Part shown: positions 54,066 to 62,662 of the stretch, one piece after another
Numbering within the stretch: position 1 is the stretch's first letter
Layout of the letters: each line of letters starts with the position of its first letter
Assembly: GCA_036269075.1 (NCBI GenBank)
Contig: DATASX010000117.1
Span: 1-64,000, forward strand
DNA length: 64,000 nucleotides
Reading direction: 5' to 3'
Source: Sporichthyaceae bacterium
GTDB lineage: Bacteria > Actinomycetota > Actinomycetes > Sporichthyales > Sporichthyaceae
Made by a program: the position numbers and the translations under genes
The notes under the pieces: model-generated
What the model was told of the DNA's origin: nothing
Database searches by the model: none
The model's input: the letters and a program-made list of their open reading frames with translations, nothing else

Positions 54066-55570
54066 TGCTCCCCCTCGTCGGTCGCGCGCAGCCGGCCGCG
54101 GGCGATGGTCCCGGCGATCGATCGGGGGAGGTCGGCGACGAACTCCACCTGCCGCGGCACCTTGAACCGGCCCAGCCGCTCGGCGCACCAGGCCCGCAGC
54201 GTATCCGCGGTGAGTCCCACGTCTGCCGCGGCGACCACGAACAGCTTCACGACCTGACCGGCCGCGTCGTCCGCGATCCCGACGACGGCCGCCTGCTCGA
54301 CGCCGGGGTGGGCGCAGACGACGTCCTCGACCTCGCGGGGATAGACCGGGAAGCCGCTGACCGTGATCACGTCCGGCCGCCGGCTGACCATGAACAGGTC
54401 GCCGTCGGCGTCGCACCAGCCCATGTCGCCGGTGGCGTACCAGCCGTCGCGATCCGGGGCCGAGGCGCCGTCGGGCCAGTAGCCGGAGAACAGGTTCGGC
54501 CCGCGGACCTCGAGCTCGCCGGGGTCGCCATCGGCGGCCGGATGGCCGGCCCGGTCCATCACTCGGACCTCGATGCCGGGTATCGGCCGACCCACCGAAC
54601 CCGGTTTCGACCGCATCGACGCCGACACCACCGGGGCCGCCTCGGTCAGCCCGTAGCCCTGCCAGACGGTCTTGCCGGTGGCCTCCCGGAAGACCTCGAT
54701 CTCCCCCGCCGACAGCGGCGCCGAACCGCTGACCAGCACCCGGACCCCGGACAGCGCCGCACGGGCCGCCGGCTGGGCGGCCCAGCCGGCGAACATGCTG
54801 GGCGTGCCCGCGACGCTGGTGACGCCGGCCCGGGCGATCAGCGCCAACGTCGCCGCCGGGTCTGCGGCGTCGGCCGCCACCACGGTCGCGCCGGCGTGCA
54901 GCGCGTGGCCCAGGACGGCGTTGAGCCCGAACACGTGGAACAGCGGCAGCGCCAGCAGCACGGTGTCGCCGGGCATGACCGGCGCGGGGTCCAGCGCCGC
55001 GCACTGGGCCAGGTTCGCCAGCAGGGCCCGGTGGGAGAGCATCGCGCGCTTGGCCCGGCCGCCGGTCCCGGCCGTCTCGAGCAGCACCGCGGTGGCCTCG
55101 CCGCCGTAGTCGACCCGGGTTCGGGCACCGGCCGGGCGCGACGCGGGCCCGGCGGCGTCCAGGACCAGGACCGGCGCCGGGGAACCGGCCTGAGCCGCCG
55201 CCTCCGCGCCGGCGCGGGTCGTCGACTCGCCGCGCGCGTCGGCGAGCAGCAGGCGCGCACCGGTGGCCGTCAGCGCGCGGGTGACCTCGCCCGCCGCGGC
55301 CGTGTGGTCGATCGGGACGACGATCAGCCCGGCGCGCAGCGCGGCCAGGTAGCCGGTGACGAACTCCAGTGCGCCGCCCGCGGCCAGTCCGACGCGGTCG
55401 GCCATCCGCAGGTCGCGGCAGAGCAGTTCGGCGGCCAGGTCCTCGACCCGCCGCTGCAGATCGGCCCAGGTCAGCCGGGTGTCGCCGACGATAAGCGCGG
55501 GCCGGTCCGGGGTCCGTGCGGCGGCAGCCTGCGTCAGGTCGGCGAGGTTGGCTGCGGGTGCGGCGCTCAC
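54062..55570 (-). CDS. AMP-dependent acyl-CoA synthetase/ligase
   Basis: A 502-residue ANL-family ligase. AVLLETAGTGGRAKRAMLSH stands in place of the usual TSGTTGxPKG, so the P-loop is diverged (Glu-Thr-Ala for Thr-Ser-Gly). Other motifs are normal: GYGLTEAAPVV, GWYATGDMGWCDADGDLFMVSRRPDVITVSGFPVYPREVE, and catalytic Lys replaced or shifted near SIAGTIARGRL, where PxGKxxR is expected. Loss of that Lys would impair adenylation. It is coupled to the glutaredoxin-like gene. Confidence 0.82.
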   Translation of the reverse strand: MSAAPAANLADLTQAAAARTPDRPALIVGDTRLTWADLQRRVEDLAAELLCRDLRMADRVGLAAGGALEFVTGYLAALRAGLIVVPIDHTAAAGEVTRALTATGARLLLADARGESTTRAGAEAAAQAGSPAPVLVLDAAGPASRPAGARTRVDYGGEATAVLLETAGTGGRAKRAMLSHRALLANLAQCAALDPAPVMPGDTVLLALPLFHVFGLNAVLGHALHAGATVVAADAADPAATLALIARAGVTSVAGTPSMFAGWAAQPAARAALSGVRVLVSGSAPLSAGEIEVFREATGKTVWQGYGLTEAAPVVSASMRSKPGSVGRPIPGIEVRVMDRAGHPAADGDPGELEVRGPNLFSGYWPDGASAPDRDGWYATGDMGWCDADGDLFMVSRRPDVITVSGFPVYPREVEDVVCAHPGVEQAAVVGIADDAAGQVVKLFVVAAADVGLTADTLRAWCAERLGRFKVPRQVEFVADLPRSIAGTIARGRLRATDEGEQ

Positions 55571-55663
55571 GTCGACCGAGTCTGCCAGTTGAGGGTCGCT
55601 GGAGTTCGCCCGCAGTTCGCCGGGCTGTCCGCGCGGACGATCCGGACGGTCGGCGGCACGGGT

Positions 55664-55669
55664 TAGGCT
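55664..55669 (+). promoter_or_regulatory. TAGGCT -10 box of the leaderless HAD-IB gene
   Basis: TAGGCT ends 8 nt before ATG 55678, with no ribosome-binding sequence. Confidence 0.6.
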
Positions 55670-55677
55670 CGAACGCG

Positions 55678-56547
55678 ATGGTTGGCAGCCTGCCTCCGGC
55701 AAGCGACTCGAGAGTCGGAGCCGGCCCGGTCCCAGGGGCGCGGACGGCGCCCCCGCACACCCGCCGCAGTGCGCCGGACCCCACCGCGGCGGCCTTCTTC
55801 GACGTGGACAACACCGTCGTGCGCGGCGCCTCCATCTTCCACCTCGCGCGCGGCCTCTACGCCCGGCGATTCTTCACAAACCGGGACATAGCACGTTTTG
55901 CGCTGATGCAACTGAAGTTCGTCGTGGCCGGTTCCGAGGATCTCGACCACATGAATTCGGCCCAGACCACCGCCCTTTCGTTCATCGAGGGTCGACCGGT
56001 GGAGGAAATCCAGGCGATCGGTGAGGAGATCTTCGACGAATTGATCTCCAAACGAATTTGGCCGGGAACCCGCGCGTTGACGCAGATGCATCTGCACGCC
56101 GGCCAACAGGTGTGGCTGGTCACGGCATCGCCGGTCGAACTGGCCCGGACCATCGCCGACCGCCTGGGCCTGACCGGGGCGCTGGGCACCGTGGCCGAGA
56201 TAGAAAACGGCAGGTACACGGGCCGGCTGCACGGGAAACCGCTGCACGGACCGGCCAAGGCGGAGGCGATCGCGGCGCTCGCCGCGGTCGAGCACCTGGA
56301 CCTGGAGCGCTGCTCCGCGTACAGCGACTCGGCCAACGACATACCTATGCTGGAGATGGTCGGACACCCCTGTGCAGTGAATCCGGACGCAGAACTCCGG
56401 GCCCACGCAAAGGCGAACGGATGGCGGATCCGGGATTACCGGACCAAGCGGAAAGCCGCGAAGATCGGATTGCCGACAGCGGCCGGAGCAGGGGCCTTGG
56501 CGGGCGGAATCGCCGCGGCAGCATCGGTGCATCGACGCCGCCAATAG
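55678..56547 (+). CDS. HAD-IB family hydrolase (SerB-like)
   Basis: A 289-residue protein. HAD motif I is AAFFDVDNTVVRGAS (about residue 40), motif II WLVTASPVELA, motif III/IV AYSDSANDIPMLEMVGHPCAVNPDAELR. The N-terminal 35 residues are disordered-looking, and a small C-terminal hydrophobic segment (AAGAGALAGGIAAAAS) may bind the membrane. Similar proteins lie near bldN in Streptomyces-like genomes. It hydrolyses an unknown phosphate ester. Confidence 0.88.
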   Translation: MVGSLPPASDSRVGAGPVPGARTAPPHTRRSAPDPTAAAFFDVDNTVVRGASIFHLARGLYARRFFTNRDIARFALMQLKFVVAGSEDLDHMNSAQTTALSFIEGRPVEEIQAIGEEIFDELISKRIWPGTRALTQMHLHAGQQVWLVTASPVELARTIADRLGLTGALGTVAEIENGRYTGRLHGKPLHGPAKAEAIAALAAVEHLDLERCSAYSDSANDIPMLEMVGHPCAVNPDAELRAHAKANGWRIRDYRTKRKAAKIGLPTAAGAGALAGGIAAAASVHRRRQ

Positions 56548-56902
56548 TGATCACCAACGCACGCCGGTAGTTGCGCGGTATGCCTACTGATGCCCACGTT
56601 CGTCCCGGTTCTCACGTGATCGGCCGCAATGGTCAAGGTTCGTCCACAAAAGCTGTTCGACATCCGAATCCGCGCCTACCATCGCAAATGTCGGCCGAAC
56701 GAGTGCCGTACGTCGGATGCCATGCCGGCGCACGCTCGGGCGGTTGACGAGAAGCAGCGCGGCTGATCCGAGCCGGACGCCGGTCGCATCGCCGGTGGCC
56801 CGTCGCTCAGCTGCGCTGCCCGCGCAACAGCTGCACGTCCCTACCGCACGTCCCAACCGCACGTCCCAACTGCCCGTCCGCCTCCGTCCGCCCGGGGAGC
56901 CG
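56548..56902. promoter_or_regulatory. Upstream region of bldN with 13-bp tandem repeats
   Basis: About 355 bp without a gene. Three 13-bp units (GCACGTCCCAACC type) run from 56833 to 56871, about 30 bp before the bldN start. TACCAT near 56680 is a candidate -10 box. The position suggests a long, regulated leader. bldN promoters in Streptomyces are developmentally controlled. Confidence 0.5.
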
Positions 56903-57703
56903 ATGTCCCATCCCTCGTCGTCCGCATCAGGCCTGCCCGGCCTGTGCGCGGCCGTGCACTCCGCGCACGAGCCGCCGCGCGGATCGACCGGCTCGCGGCC
57001 CGGCCTTCCGCCGGAGCCGCGCGGCCCCTCGGTCACCTTCAACGTCAGCGCAGCTCGCGCCGGCGCCGGGTACGGCGTCCCCGCACCGGCCCCGTCGGTC
57101 GAGCGTTCCCAACCGGCCCTGCCGCCCACCCCCGACGACCGCAGCCCCACCGGCCCGGTCGGCCAACTGGTCGAGGCCGCCAAGGCGGGCGACACCGAGG
57201 CGTTCGCCGCGCTTTACGACCGCTACCTGGACACCGTCTACCGCTACGTCTACTACCGGGTCGGCTCCCGGCAGTTGGCCGAGGACCTGACCAGCGAGAC
57301 CTTCCTGCGCGCCCTGCGCCGCATCGGGACCTTCACCTGGCAGGGCCGCGACTTCGCGGCCTGGTTGGTGACGATCGCCCGGAACCTGGTCGCCGACCAC
57401 TTCAAGTCCAGCCGGTTCCGGCTGGAGATCACCACCGCCGACATGGTCGCCGCCGAGAGCGGCGACGAGGCGACGGAAGGGCCGGAGCACGCCGTGATGC
57501 GCGCGTGGACGAACGCGACGCTGCTGGAGGCGCTCAAACGGCTCAACCCGCAGCAGCAGGAGTGCCTGGTGCTGCGTTTCCTGCAGGGGCTCTCGGTTGC
57601 CGAGACGGCCCGGGTGATGGGCAAGAACGAGGGTGCGATCAAGACGCTGCAGTACCGGGCGGTGCGCACGCTCGCGGCCATCCTGCCGGAGGAGACCGCA
57701 TGA
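56903..57703 (+). CDS. bldN: ECF sigma factor BldN with N-terminal pro-region
   Basis: A 266-residue sigma factor. Residues 1-85 are a Pro/Ser/Gly-rich extension, close in length to the pro-sequence reported for Streptomyces BldN. Region 2 begins VGQLVEAAKAGDTEAFAALYDRYLDTVYRYVYYRVG; region 4 is LLEALKRLNPQQQECLVLRFLQGLSVAETARVMGKNEGAIKTLQYRAVRTL. GGGGAG precedes ATG 56903. The DUF5667 anti-sigma gene follows 117 nt downstream. In Streptomyces, BldN drives aerial-hyphae genes (chaplins, rodlins). Confidence 0.88.
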   Translation: MSHPSSSASGLPGLCAAVHSAHEPPRGSTGSRPGLPPEPRGPSVTFNVSAARAGAGYGVPAPAPSVERSQPALPPTPDDRSPTGPVGQLVEAAKAGDTEAFAALYDRYLDTVYRYVYYRVGSRQLAEDLTSETFLRALRRIGTFTWQGRDFAAWLVTIARNLVADHFKSSRFRLEITTADMVAAESGDEATEGPEHAVMRAWTNATLLEALKRLNPQQQECLVLRFLQGLSVAETARVMGKNEGAIKTLQYRAVRTLAAILPEETA

Positions 57704-57820
57704 CTCGGACCCCGGCACAGCCGCGGTCGTCGCGGTGCGCGCCCCGTTGCGCCCGGAGCGTAACTTCCCGCCCGCGGGGTCGTTGTGCTGTCCGACGAGA
57801 GCAGGGGCGGGGGTGAGCGG

Positions 57821-59056
57821 GTGAGTATGCGGCCCATGGAACGCCGGCAGAGCAGGCAGTTCGCGCTGGCGCTCGAGGCTGCGGTTGCCGGCGACGCGCA
57901 GTTCCTGTTGCTGCGCAACGTGGCGGCCGGCCTGGCCGGTGCCGGGGCGATCATCACACCGAGCGCCGAGTTCAGCGACGCGCTGCGGGTACGCCTGCTC
58001 AACACCGCCCCGGCTGCGGTCGCACGGCCGACCGCGGCGCACTGGCGGCGTCGGCTGGTGGCCGCGGGCGCCGTGCTCACGATCTCCACCGGTGGCGTCG
58101 CGGCGACCGCCGTGGCCAGCACCCACGCGCTGCCCGGCGACCGGTTGTACGAGGTCAAGCGCGCGGTGGAGGGCGTCCAGCTCGCGCTGGCCAACGGCGA
58201 CCGGGCGAAGGGCGACCAGTACCTGGCGATCGCCGCCACCCGGCTCTCCGAGGTCCAGGCGTTGCTGGCCCGCGACGGCAGCCAGTCCGCCGACCCTGTG
58301 GTGGTCCAGGAGTTGCGCGACACCCTCTCGGACATGTCCGATGCGCTGGCCTCAGGCAGCAACCACCTGTTCGCCGCGTTCGGCCACTACCAGGACCCGA
58401 AGGTTCTGGCCCCGCTCGCCGACTTCGTCGACCACCGCACCACGACGCTCAACGAGATGCGGGCGCTGCTGCCGGTCGAGCTGTTGCCCAAGCAGGACTC
58501 GCTGATCGGCGAGGTTCAGAGCATCGCCGCGCGGGTGGCCTCGGCCACCGGGACGCCGGCCCCGGCCGTCGACCGGACAGTCCAGACGACGCCGCTGAAT
58601 CCGGCGCCTGCCGCGGCCCGGGCCAGCCGGTCCGACGCCGACCGCGAGGACCTCTCGCACCTGACCGACCCGACCGTTAACTCGGTTGACGACGCGGTCG
58701 CCTCGGCCCGCGAGAACGCCAAGAGCGCGAGCGCGAAGCATTCCCAGAGGTCGCACCGGGAGCAGACCGACGTCGAGCGTGACGTCCGCAGCCTGGTCGA
58801 CACCGACCTGTTCGACCCGGCGGCCCGACCCAGTTTGGCCTCGAGCTCCGACGACCCGGCCGATTCGGATTCCGCCGGCCCGCTGCGCCCGACGCCGGCC
58901 GGGATGTCGTCGGCCGGCGGGTCGTTCCTGCTCGGGCTCCTGCCGCTGCCGGACGACTCGATCGACACGATGATCCCGGGCAGCCTGACCGCCGGCCTGG
59001 ACTTCAGCCTGGCCCAGCTGGGCGGGCACTACAGCCACCTCGCGTCCGACCGCTAG
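57821..59056 (+). CDS. rsbN: Anti-sigma factor, RsbN-like (DUF5667)
   Basis: A 411-residue single-pass membrane protein. The cytoplasmic N-terminus (about residues 1-80) would bind the sigma factor. One membrane helix (LVAAGAVLTISTGGVAATAVA, about 82-102) is followed by the DUF5667 domain starting ALPGDRLYEVKRAVEGVQLALANGD. A disordered Ser/Asp-rich C-terminus follows. Its place directly after bldN and the domain layout fit RsbN. GTG 57821 has a GGGGG site; ATG 57827 and 57836 are alternatives. Confidence 0.85.
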   Translation: MSMRPMERRQSRQFALALEAAVAGDAQFLLLRNVAAGLAGAGAIITPSAEFSDALRVRLLNTAPAAVARPTAAHWRRRLVAAGAVLTISTGGVAATAVASTHALPGDRLYEVKRAVEGVQLALANGDRAKGDQYLAIAATRLSEVQALLARDGSQSADPVVVQELRDTLSDMSDALASGSNHLFAAFGHYQDPKVLAPLADFVDHRTTTLNEMRALLPVELLPKQDSLIGEVQSIAARVASATGTPAPAVDRTVQTTPLNPAPAAARASRSDADREDLSHLTDPTVNSVDDAVASARENAKSASAKHSQRSHREQTDVERDVRSLVDTDLFDPAARPSLASSSDDPADSDSAGPLRPTPAGMSSAGGSFLLGLLPLPDDSIDTMIPGSLTAGLDFSLAQLGGHYSHLASDR

Positions 59057-59092
59057 GGCGTCCCTGACCGGGGTCCGACCCCGGCGCGCGGC

Positions 59093-60064
59093 TTACGTGA
59101 ATACGGAGCGGCGCTGCATCAGCAGGCGGTAGAGGTCGGCCTGGATCGACTCGCGGACCCGGTCGGCCAGGTCGAACACGAGCATCGGGTCGTCGGCGGC
59201 GCCGGCCGGCTGGTCGTCGGTGAGGATCGGCGGGCCGAACTCGATGATCCACTTGCTCGGCAGCGGGACCAGGCCCAGCGTGCCGAGCAGCGGGAACGTC
59301 GGCGTGATCGGTAGGTACGGCAGGCCCAGCACCCGGGCGATCGAGCGCAGGTTGCCGATCACGGGGTAGATCTCCTCGGCCCCGACGACGGCGGCGGGGA
59401 TGATCGGTGTCCGGGTCCGCAATGCGGCGGCCACGAACCCGCCCCGGCCGAAGCGCTGGAGCTTGTAGCGCTCCCGGAAGGGCTTTCCCAGACCCTTGTA
59501 GCCCTCCGGCCACACCCCGACGACCTCACCGGCCGCCAACAGCCGCTCCGCGTCCGGGACGCAGGCCAGCGTGGCCCCGGACTTGCGGGCCAGCGCGCCG
59601 AGGAACGGTGTCCCGAAGAGCAGGTCGGCGCCTAGCGGACGCAGACAACGCTTGGCCGGGTGGTGGTCGCCGATCGCGAGCATCATCATCAGCGTGTCGA
59701 GCGGCAGCGTGCCGGAGTGGTTGGAGACGACCAGCGCGCCGCCGGTGTCCGGGATGTTCGACAGCCCGCGCACCTCGACCCGGAACCAACGCGAGAACAG
59801 CGGCCGGAGCGGAGCGAGCAGCACAGACTCGGTCAGCTCGGCGTCGTAGCCGAAGTCGTCGATCGTGTAGTCCCCGGACAGCCGCCGCCGCAGGAATGCC
59901 AGGCTCCGGGCGACGCTCTGGTCCACGGCCCGCAACGGATTCCCCCTCCCGGCGTCCTGCGGGACCTTCTTGGACGCGGACGGCGGGCTCCCCACCGGCA
60001 GGCCCGACTCGCCGCCGGAGCGGCGCTCCTGCGGGCTGAACGGGATCACCCGGGCCTCACTCAT
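59093..60064 (-). CDS. Lysophospholipid acyltransferase (PlsC-like)
   Basis: A 323-residue acyltransferase. The catalytic HxxxxD motif is LVVSNHSGTLPLDTLMM, the second motif GVWPEGYKGLGKPF and the third RTPIIPAAVVGAEE. It probably acylates lysophosphatidate or a related lipid. The start ATG overlaps the end of the epimerase-like gene by 8 nt, so the pair is co-expressed. Confidence 0.9.
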   Translation of the reverse strand: MSEARVIPFSPQERRSGGESGLPVGSPPSASKKVPQDAGRGNPLRAVDQSVARSLAFLRRRLSGDYTIDDFGYDAELTESVLLAPLRPLFSRWFRVEVRGLSNIPDTGGALVVSNHSGTLPLDTLMMMLAIGDHHPAKRCLRPLGADLLFGTPFLGALARKSGATLACVPDAERLLAAGEVVGVWPEGYKGLGKPFRERYKLQRFGRGGFVAAALRTRTPIIPAAVVGAEEIYPVIGNLRSIARVLGLPYLPITPTFPLLGTLGLVPLPSKWIIEFGPPILTDDQPAGAADDPMLVFDLADRVRESIQADLYRLLMQRRSVFT

Positions 60065-61145
60065 CGACGTCGTCCCCGACCGCTGCCAGCACCCGGCCGG
60101 CCGCCGTGCGGGGCTGTGGAACCGGCAAGGAGAACGAGCGCACGGCCTCGAACGCCTGGTCGGCCGCGTGGGCCAGCCGGTCCGGGGTGAGCGGGCCGCG
60201 CCCGCGGACGTCGAGGAACTCGTCGAAGGTCGCCAATGTGCTGTGCGTGGGCCGGAACCCGAACCGCTCCCACAACCGAGCGGTGTCGACCGCCCGGCCG
60301 TGGGTGAGGAACTCGACGATCTCCTCGCTCAGATTCAGCATGCCGGCCCGACGCAACAACGTGCCGACCGAGCCCATCGCCCGGGACGGAACGGCCATCG
60401 TGGGGCGTCCGGCTCGGCGGGCAGCCTGCGACATCAGCAGCACGCCCGGCCCGGCCACGTTGAACACGCCGCGGTGGTCGCCGATCACGGCCCGCCGCAG
60501 CACTTCCAGGCCGTCCTCGACGTGGACGAACTGCAGGCGCGCGTCATGGCCGAGCACGGTCGGCACGACCGGCAGCGTGAACAGCCGGGTCAACGGGGAG
60601 TCGACGTCCGGGCCCATGAAATTGGCGAACCGCAGCACGGCGACCGCGACGTCGGCCCGACGCCGGCCGAAGCCGCGCACGTAGCTCTCGACCTCGACGG
60701 CGTCCTTGGCGTAGCCACCGCGCGGCGGCACGACCGGCTCGGTCGTCTCGGTGAACAGTGCCGGGTCGCGGAACGAGCACCCGTAGACCGCGGTCGTGGA
60801 CTTCACGATCAGCCGGCGCAGGCTCGGCGCCTTCTGACAGGCCGCGAGCAGCTGCATCGTGCCGATGACGTTGACTTCCTTCACCGACGACCGGTTCGCC
60901 GAGCCGCCGCCGGAGCGGCTGACGCTCATGTGCACGACCGTGTCGACCTCCGCGGCTCCGATCACCCTGGCGATGATCGGGTTGCGGATGTCGGCTCGGA
61001 CGAACTCAGCGCGGCCCAGGTCGGTACGCGGCGGGATCGTGTCGATGCCGATCACGCGGTCGACCCCTGGCTCGTCGTTCAACCGGCGCACGAGCCGACT
61101 TCCCAATGGCCGTGCGACTCCGGTGACCAGAACTGTCCGCCCCAT
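60057..61145 (-). CDS. NAD-dependent epimerase/dehydratase-like SDR
   Basis: A 362-residue extended SDR. The NAD loop is VLVTGVARPLGSRLVRRL (a variant of GxxGxxG). STTAVYGCSFRD and RGGYAKDAVEVE carry the Ser and the YxxxK pair. Its pairing with a PlsC-type acyltransferase beside bldN is conserved in actinomycetes as far as I recall. The substrate is unknown; a lipid or sugar nucleotide is possible. Confidence 0.87.
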   Translation of the reverse strand: MGRTVLVTGVARPLGSRLVRRLNDEPGVDRVIGIDTIPPRTDLGRAEFVRADIRNPIIARVIGAAEVDTVVHMSVSRSGGGSANRSSVKEVNVIGTMQLLAACQKAPSLRRLIVKSTTAVYGCSFRDPALFTETTEPVVPPRGGYAKDAVEVESYVRGFGRRRADVAVAVLRFANFMGPDVDSPLTRLFTLPVVPTVLGHDARLQFVHVEDGLEVLRRAVIGDHRGVFNVAGPGVLLMSQAARRAGRPTMAVPSRAMGSVGTLLRRAGMLNLSEEIVEFLTHGRAVDTARLWERFGFRPTHSTLATFDEFLDVRGRGPLTPDRLAHAADQAFEAVRSFSLPVPQPRTAAGRVLAAVGDDVDE

Positions 61146-61172
61146 ACCTGCCCAGTCCTAGCGGGTGCGCCG

Positions 61173-61271
61173 CTACTTCTTGTTGCGGCGCTGGACCCGG
61201 GTCCGCTTGAGCAGCTTGCGGTGCTTCTTCTTCGCCATCCGCTTGCGACGCTTCTTGATTACAGAGCCCAC
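61173..61271 (-). CDS. Small ribosomal protein bS22 (AURKAIP1/COX24 domain)
   Basis: A 32-residue, extremely basic peptide starting [19 protein letters not shown] and ending RVQRRNKK. It matches the tiny actinobacterial AURKAIP1/COX24-domain protein that is ribosomal protein bS22 in mycobacteria. It starts at GTG 61271. It lies alone between the SDR gene and the BldC-like gene, its usual neighbourhood. Confidence 0.92.
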   Translation of the reverse strand: MGSVIKKRRKRMAKKKHRKLLKRTRVQRRNKK

Positions 61272-61409
61272 TGCGTAACCTTCGCTCACCGGTGACGCCA
61301 CGTGCAGTCGAACCCGCGCGTGATCGAGGCCTCAGCCTATCCGCACACGAAGCGACGCCGACCCGCGGATGGCGGATCGGCGTCGAGAGGCATAGCAGTG
61401 CCGGCGGCG

Positions 61410-61619
61410 TCAGCCGATGTCGGCCTCGTAGTAGGACGACTGCAGGTAGGCCTGCACCGCATTCTCGGGCACCCGGAACGAACGACCCACGCGAACCGCA
61501 GGCAGCTCCCCGTTGTGCACCAGGCGGTACACGGTCATCTTCGATACCCGCATCTTCGTGGCGACTTCTGCCACGGTCAGGAACGAGACGTCGGCGAGCG
61601 GTTGCTCGTTCGAAGCCAT
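61410..61619 (-). CDS. BldC-like/excisionase-family DNA-binding protein
   Basis: A 69-residue MerR-type winged-helix protein: FLTVAEVATKMRVSKMTVYRLVHNGELPAVRVGRSFRVPENAVQAYL. BldC-family proteins bind direct repeats and control development in Streptomyces. This member is the conserved one next to the bS22 gene rather than BldC itself. ATG 61619 gives MASNEQPLADVSF. Its proximity to bldN fits a role in differentiation. Confidence 0.9.
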   Translation of the reverse strand: MASNEQPLADVSFLTVAEVATKMRVSKMTVYRLVHNGELPAVRVGRSFRVPENAVQAYLQSSYYEADIG

Positions 61620-61867
61620 GGACGCACCGGACCTTTCGACCGCAACGGCGCCGCGAGGGTAGGGCCCGCGGATGTCACGAAGGCGGGACTCCCACGTGAA
61701 CACGTCAACATTAGTGGCCAGAGGTACGGATGGGGAAGGGGCCGCATTGTGCCCGATACCCAGTGACGCCGATGGAGCGACACGCGTTGACCGTTATGGA
61801 CCGATATTTGATGACATAGCGGACCGCTCGGCGCCTCTGCTTTACCACCCGAAGGGGTGAACTTTCC

Positions 61868-62662
61868 TCAGATCCCAGCCGTTTCCAGCAGGTATTCGAT
61901 CACTGGCAGGTACAGGTAAGGGCTCACGTTGTCGTCCAACGGGACGACAACGTCGACCTTCCCGTCCTCCTCGCCCACAAACAAGGCCGGGTCGTTGCAG
62001 TCGGCGAACCCGACGACGGACAGCCCGGCCTCCCCCGCCGCACCGGCCCAACCGTGGTCGGCGACCACCAGGTCCGGCAGGTCCTGCCCGCTCTCGTCGA
62101 GCAGTTCGAGGATTCCCTGCATGGGCCGGGCCGAGTGGGTGTGGTTGAGCGCGCCGCGGTCGGAGACCATCGCGACGTCGCCGACGTAGCGGACCTCCCG
62201 CTCCTCCGGTTCACCCCTGCGACGCTCGATATGGCGCAGGCCGGAGCCGGGAGTCAGCAATCGGCACCCGGCCCGGCGCAACGCGGTAGCGAGCTCGAGG
62301 TGCACCTGGAGCAGCCCCGAGGGGTGCCCTGTCGCCAACAGCACACTGCCTCGTGCCGCGGCGATCTCACCGATGCTGGCACCGGCGGCGTCGAGCTGCG
62401 CCAGGGTGAGATCCGGGTCGATCGTGTCGGGCCCGGACAGGTGCCTCGGGTCCGGATCGACGCCGCAGCGCCGGACCATCACGGCCAGCACGTCGTCCGG
62501 CGTCCAGTGCCGATCCGAGGTGAGACCGAATTTGGGGTAAACGGCGTCCGAGGCAAAATTCCGGTAACTGCGCAGATTGGCCTCCCGCGGGGTGGCCACG
62601 TCGCCCGCGATGGCCGATTTCCGCAGGTGGTCGACCAATCGTCGACGGGATTCGACGGTCAT
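61868..62662 (-). CDS. Phosphatase-like protein conserved beside acuC
   Basis: A 264-residue soluble protein of the type annotated as phosphatase in Streptomyces-like genomes. Visible segments are ARGSVLLATGHPSGLLQVHLELA, VGDVAMVSDRGALNHTHSARPM and LVVADHGWAGAAGEAGLSVVGFADCNDPALFVGEE, with several Asp/His that could bind metal. The reaction is unproved. The ATG overlaps the deacetylase stop by 4 nt (ATGA), so the two are co-translated. The C-terminus is ETAGI. Confidence 0.78.
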   Translation of the reverse strand: MTVESRRRLVDHLRKSAIAGDVATPREANLRSYRNFASDAVYPKFGLTSDRHWTPDDVLAVMVRRCGVDPDPRHLSGPDTIDPDLTLAQLDAAGASIGEIAAARGSVLLATGHPSGLLQVHLELATALRRAGCRLLTPGSGLRHIERRRGEPEEREVRYVGDVAMVSDRGALNHTHSARPMQGILELLDESGQDLPDLVVADHGWAGAAGEAGLSVVGFADCNDPALFVGEEDGKVDVVVPLDDNVSPYLYLPVIEYLLETAGI

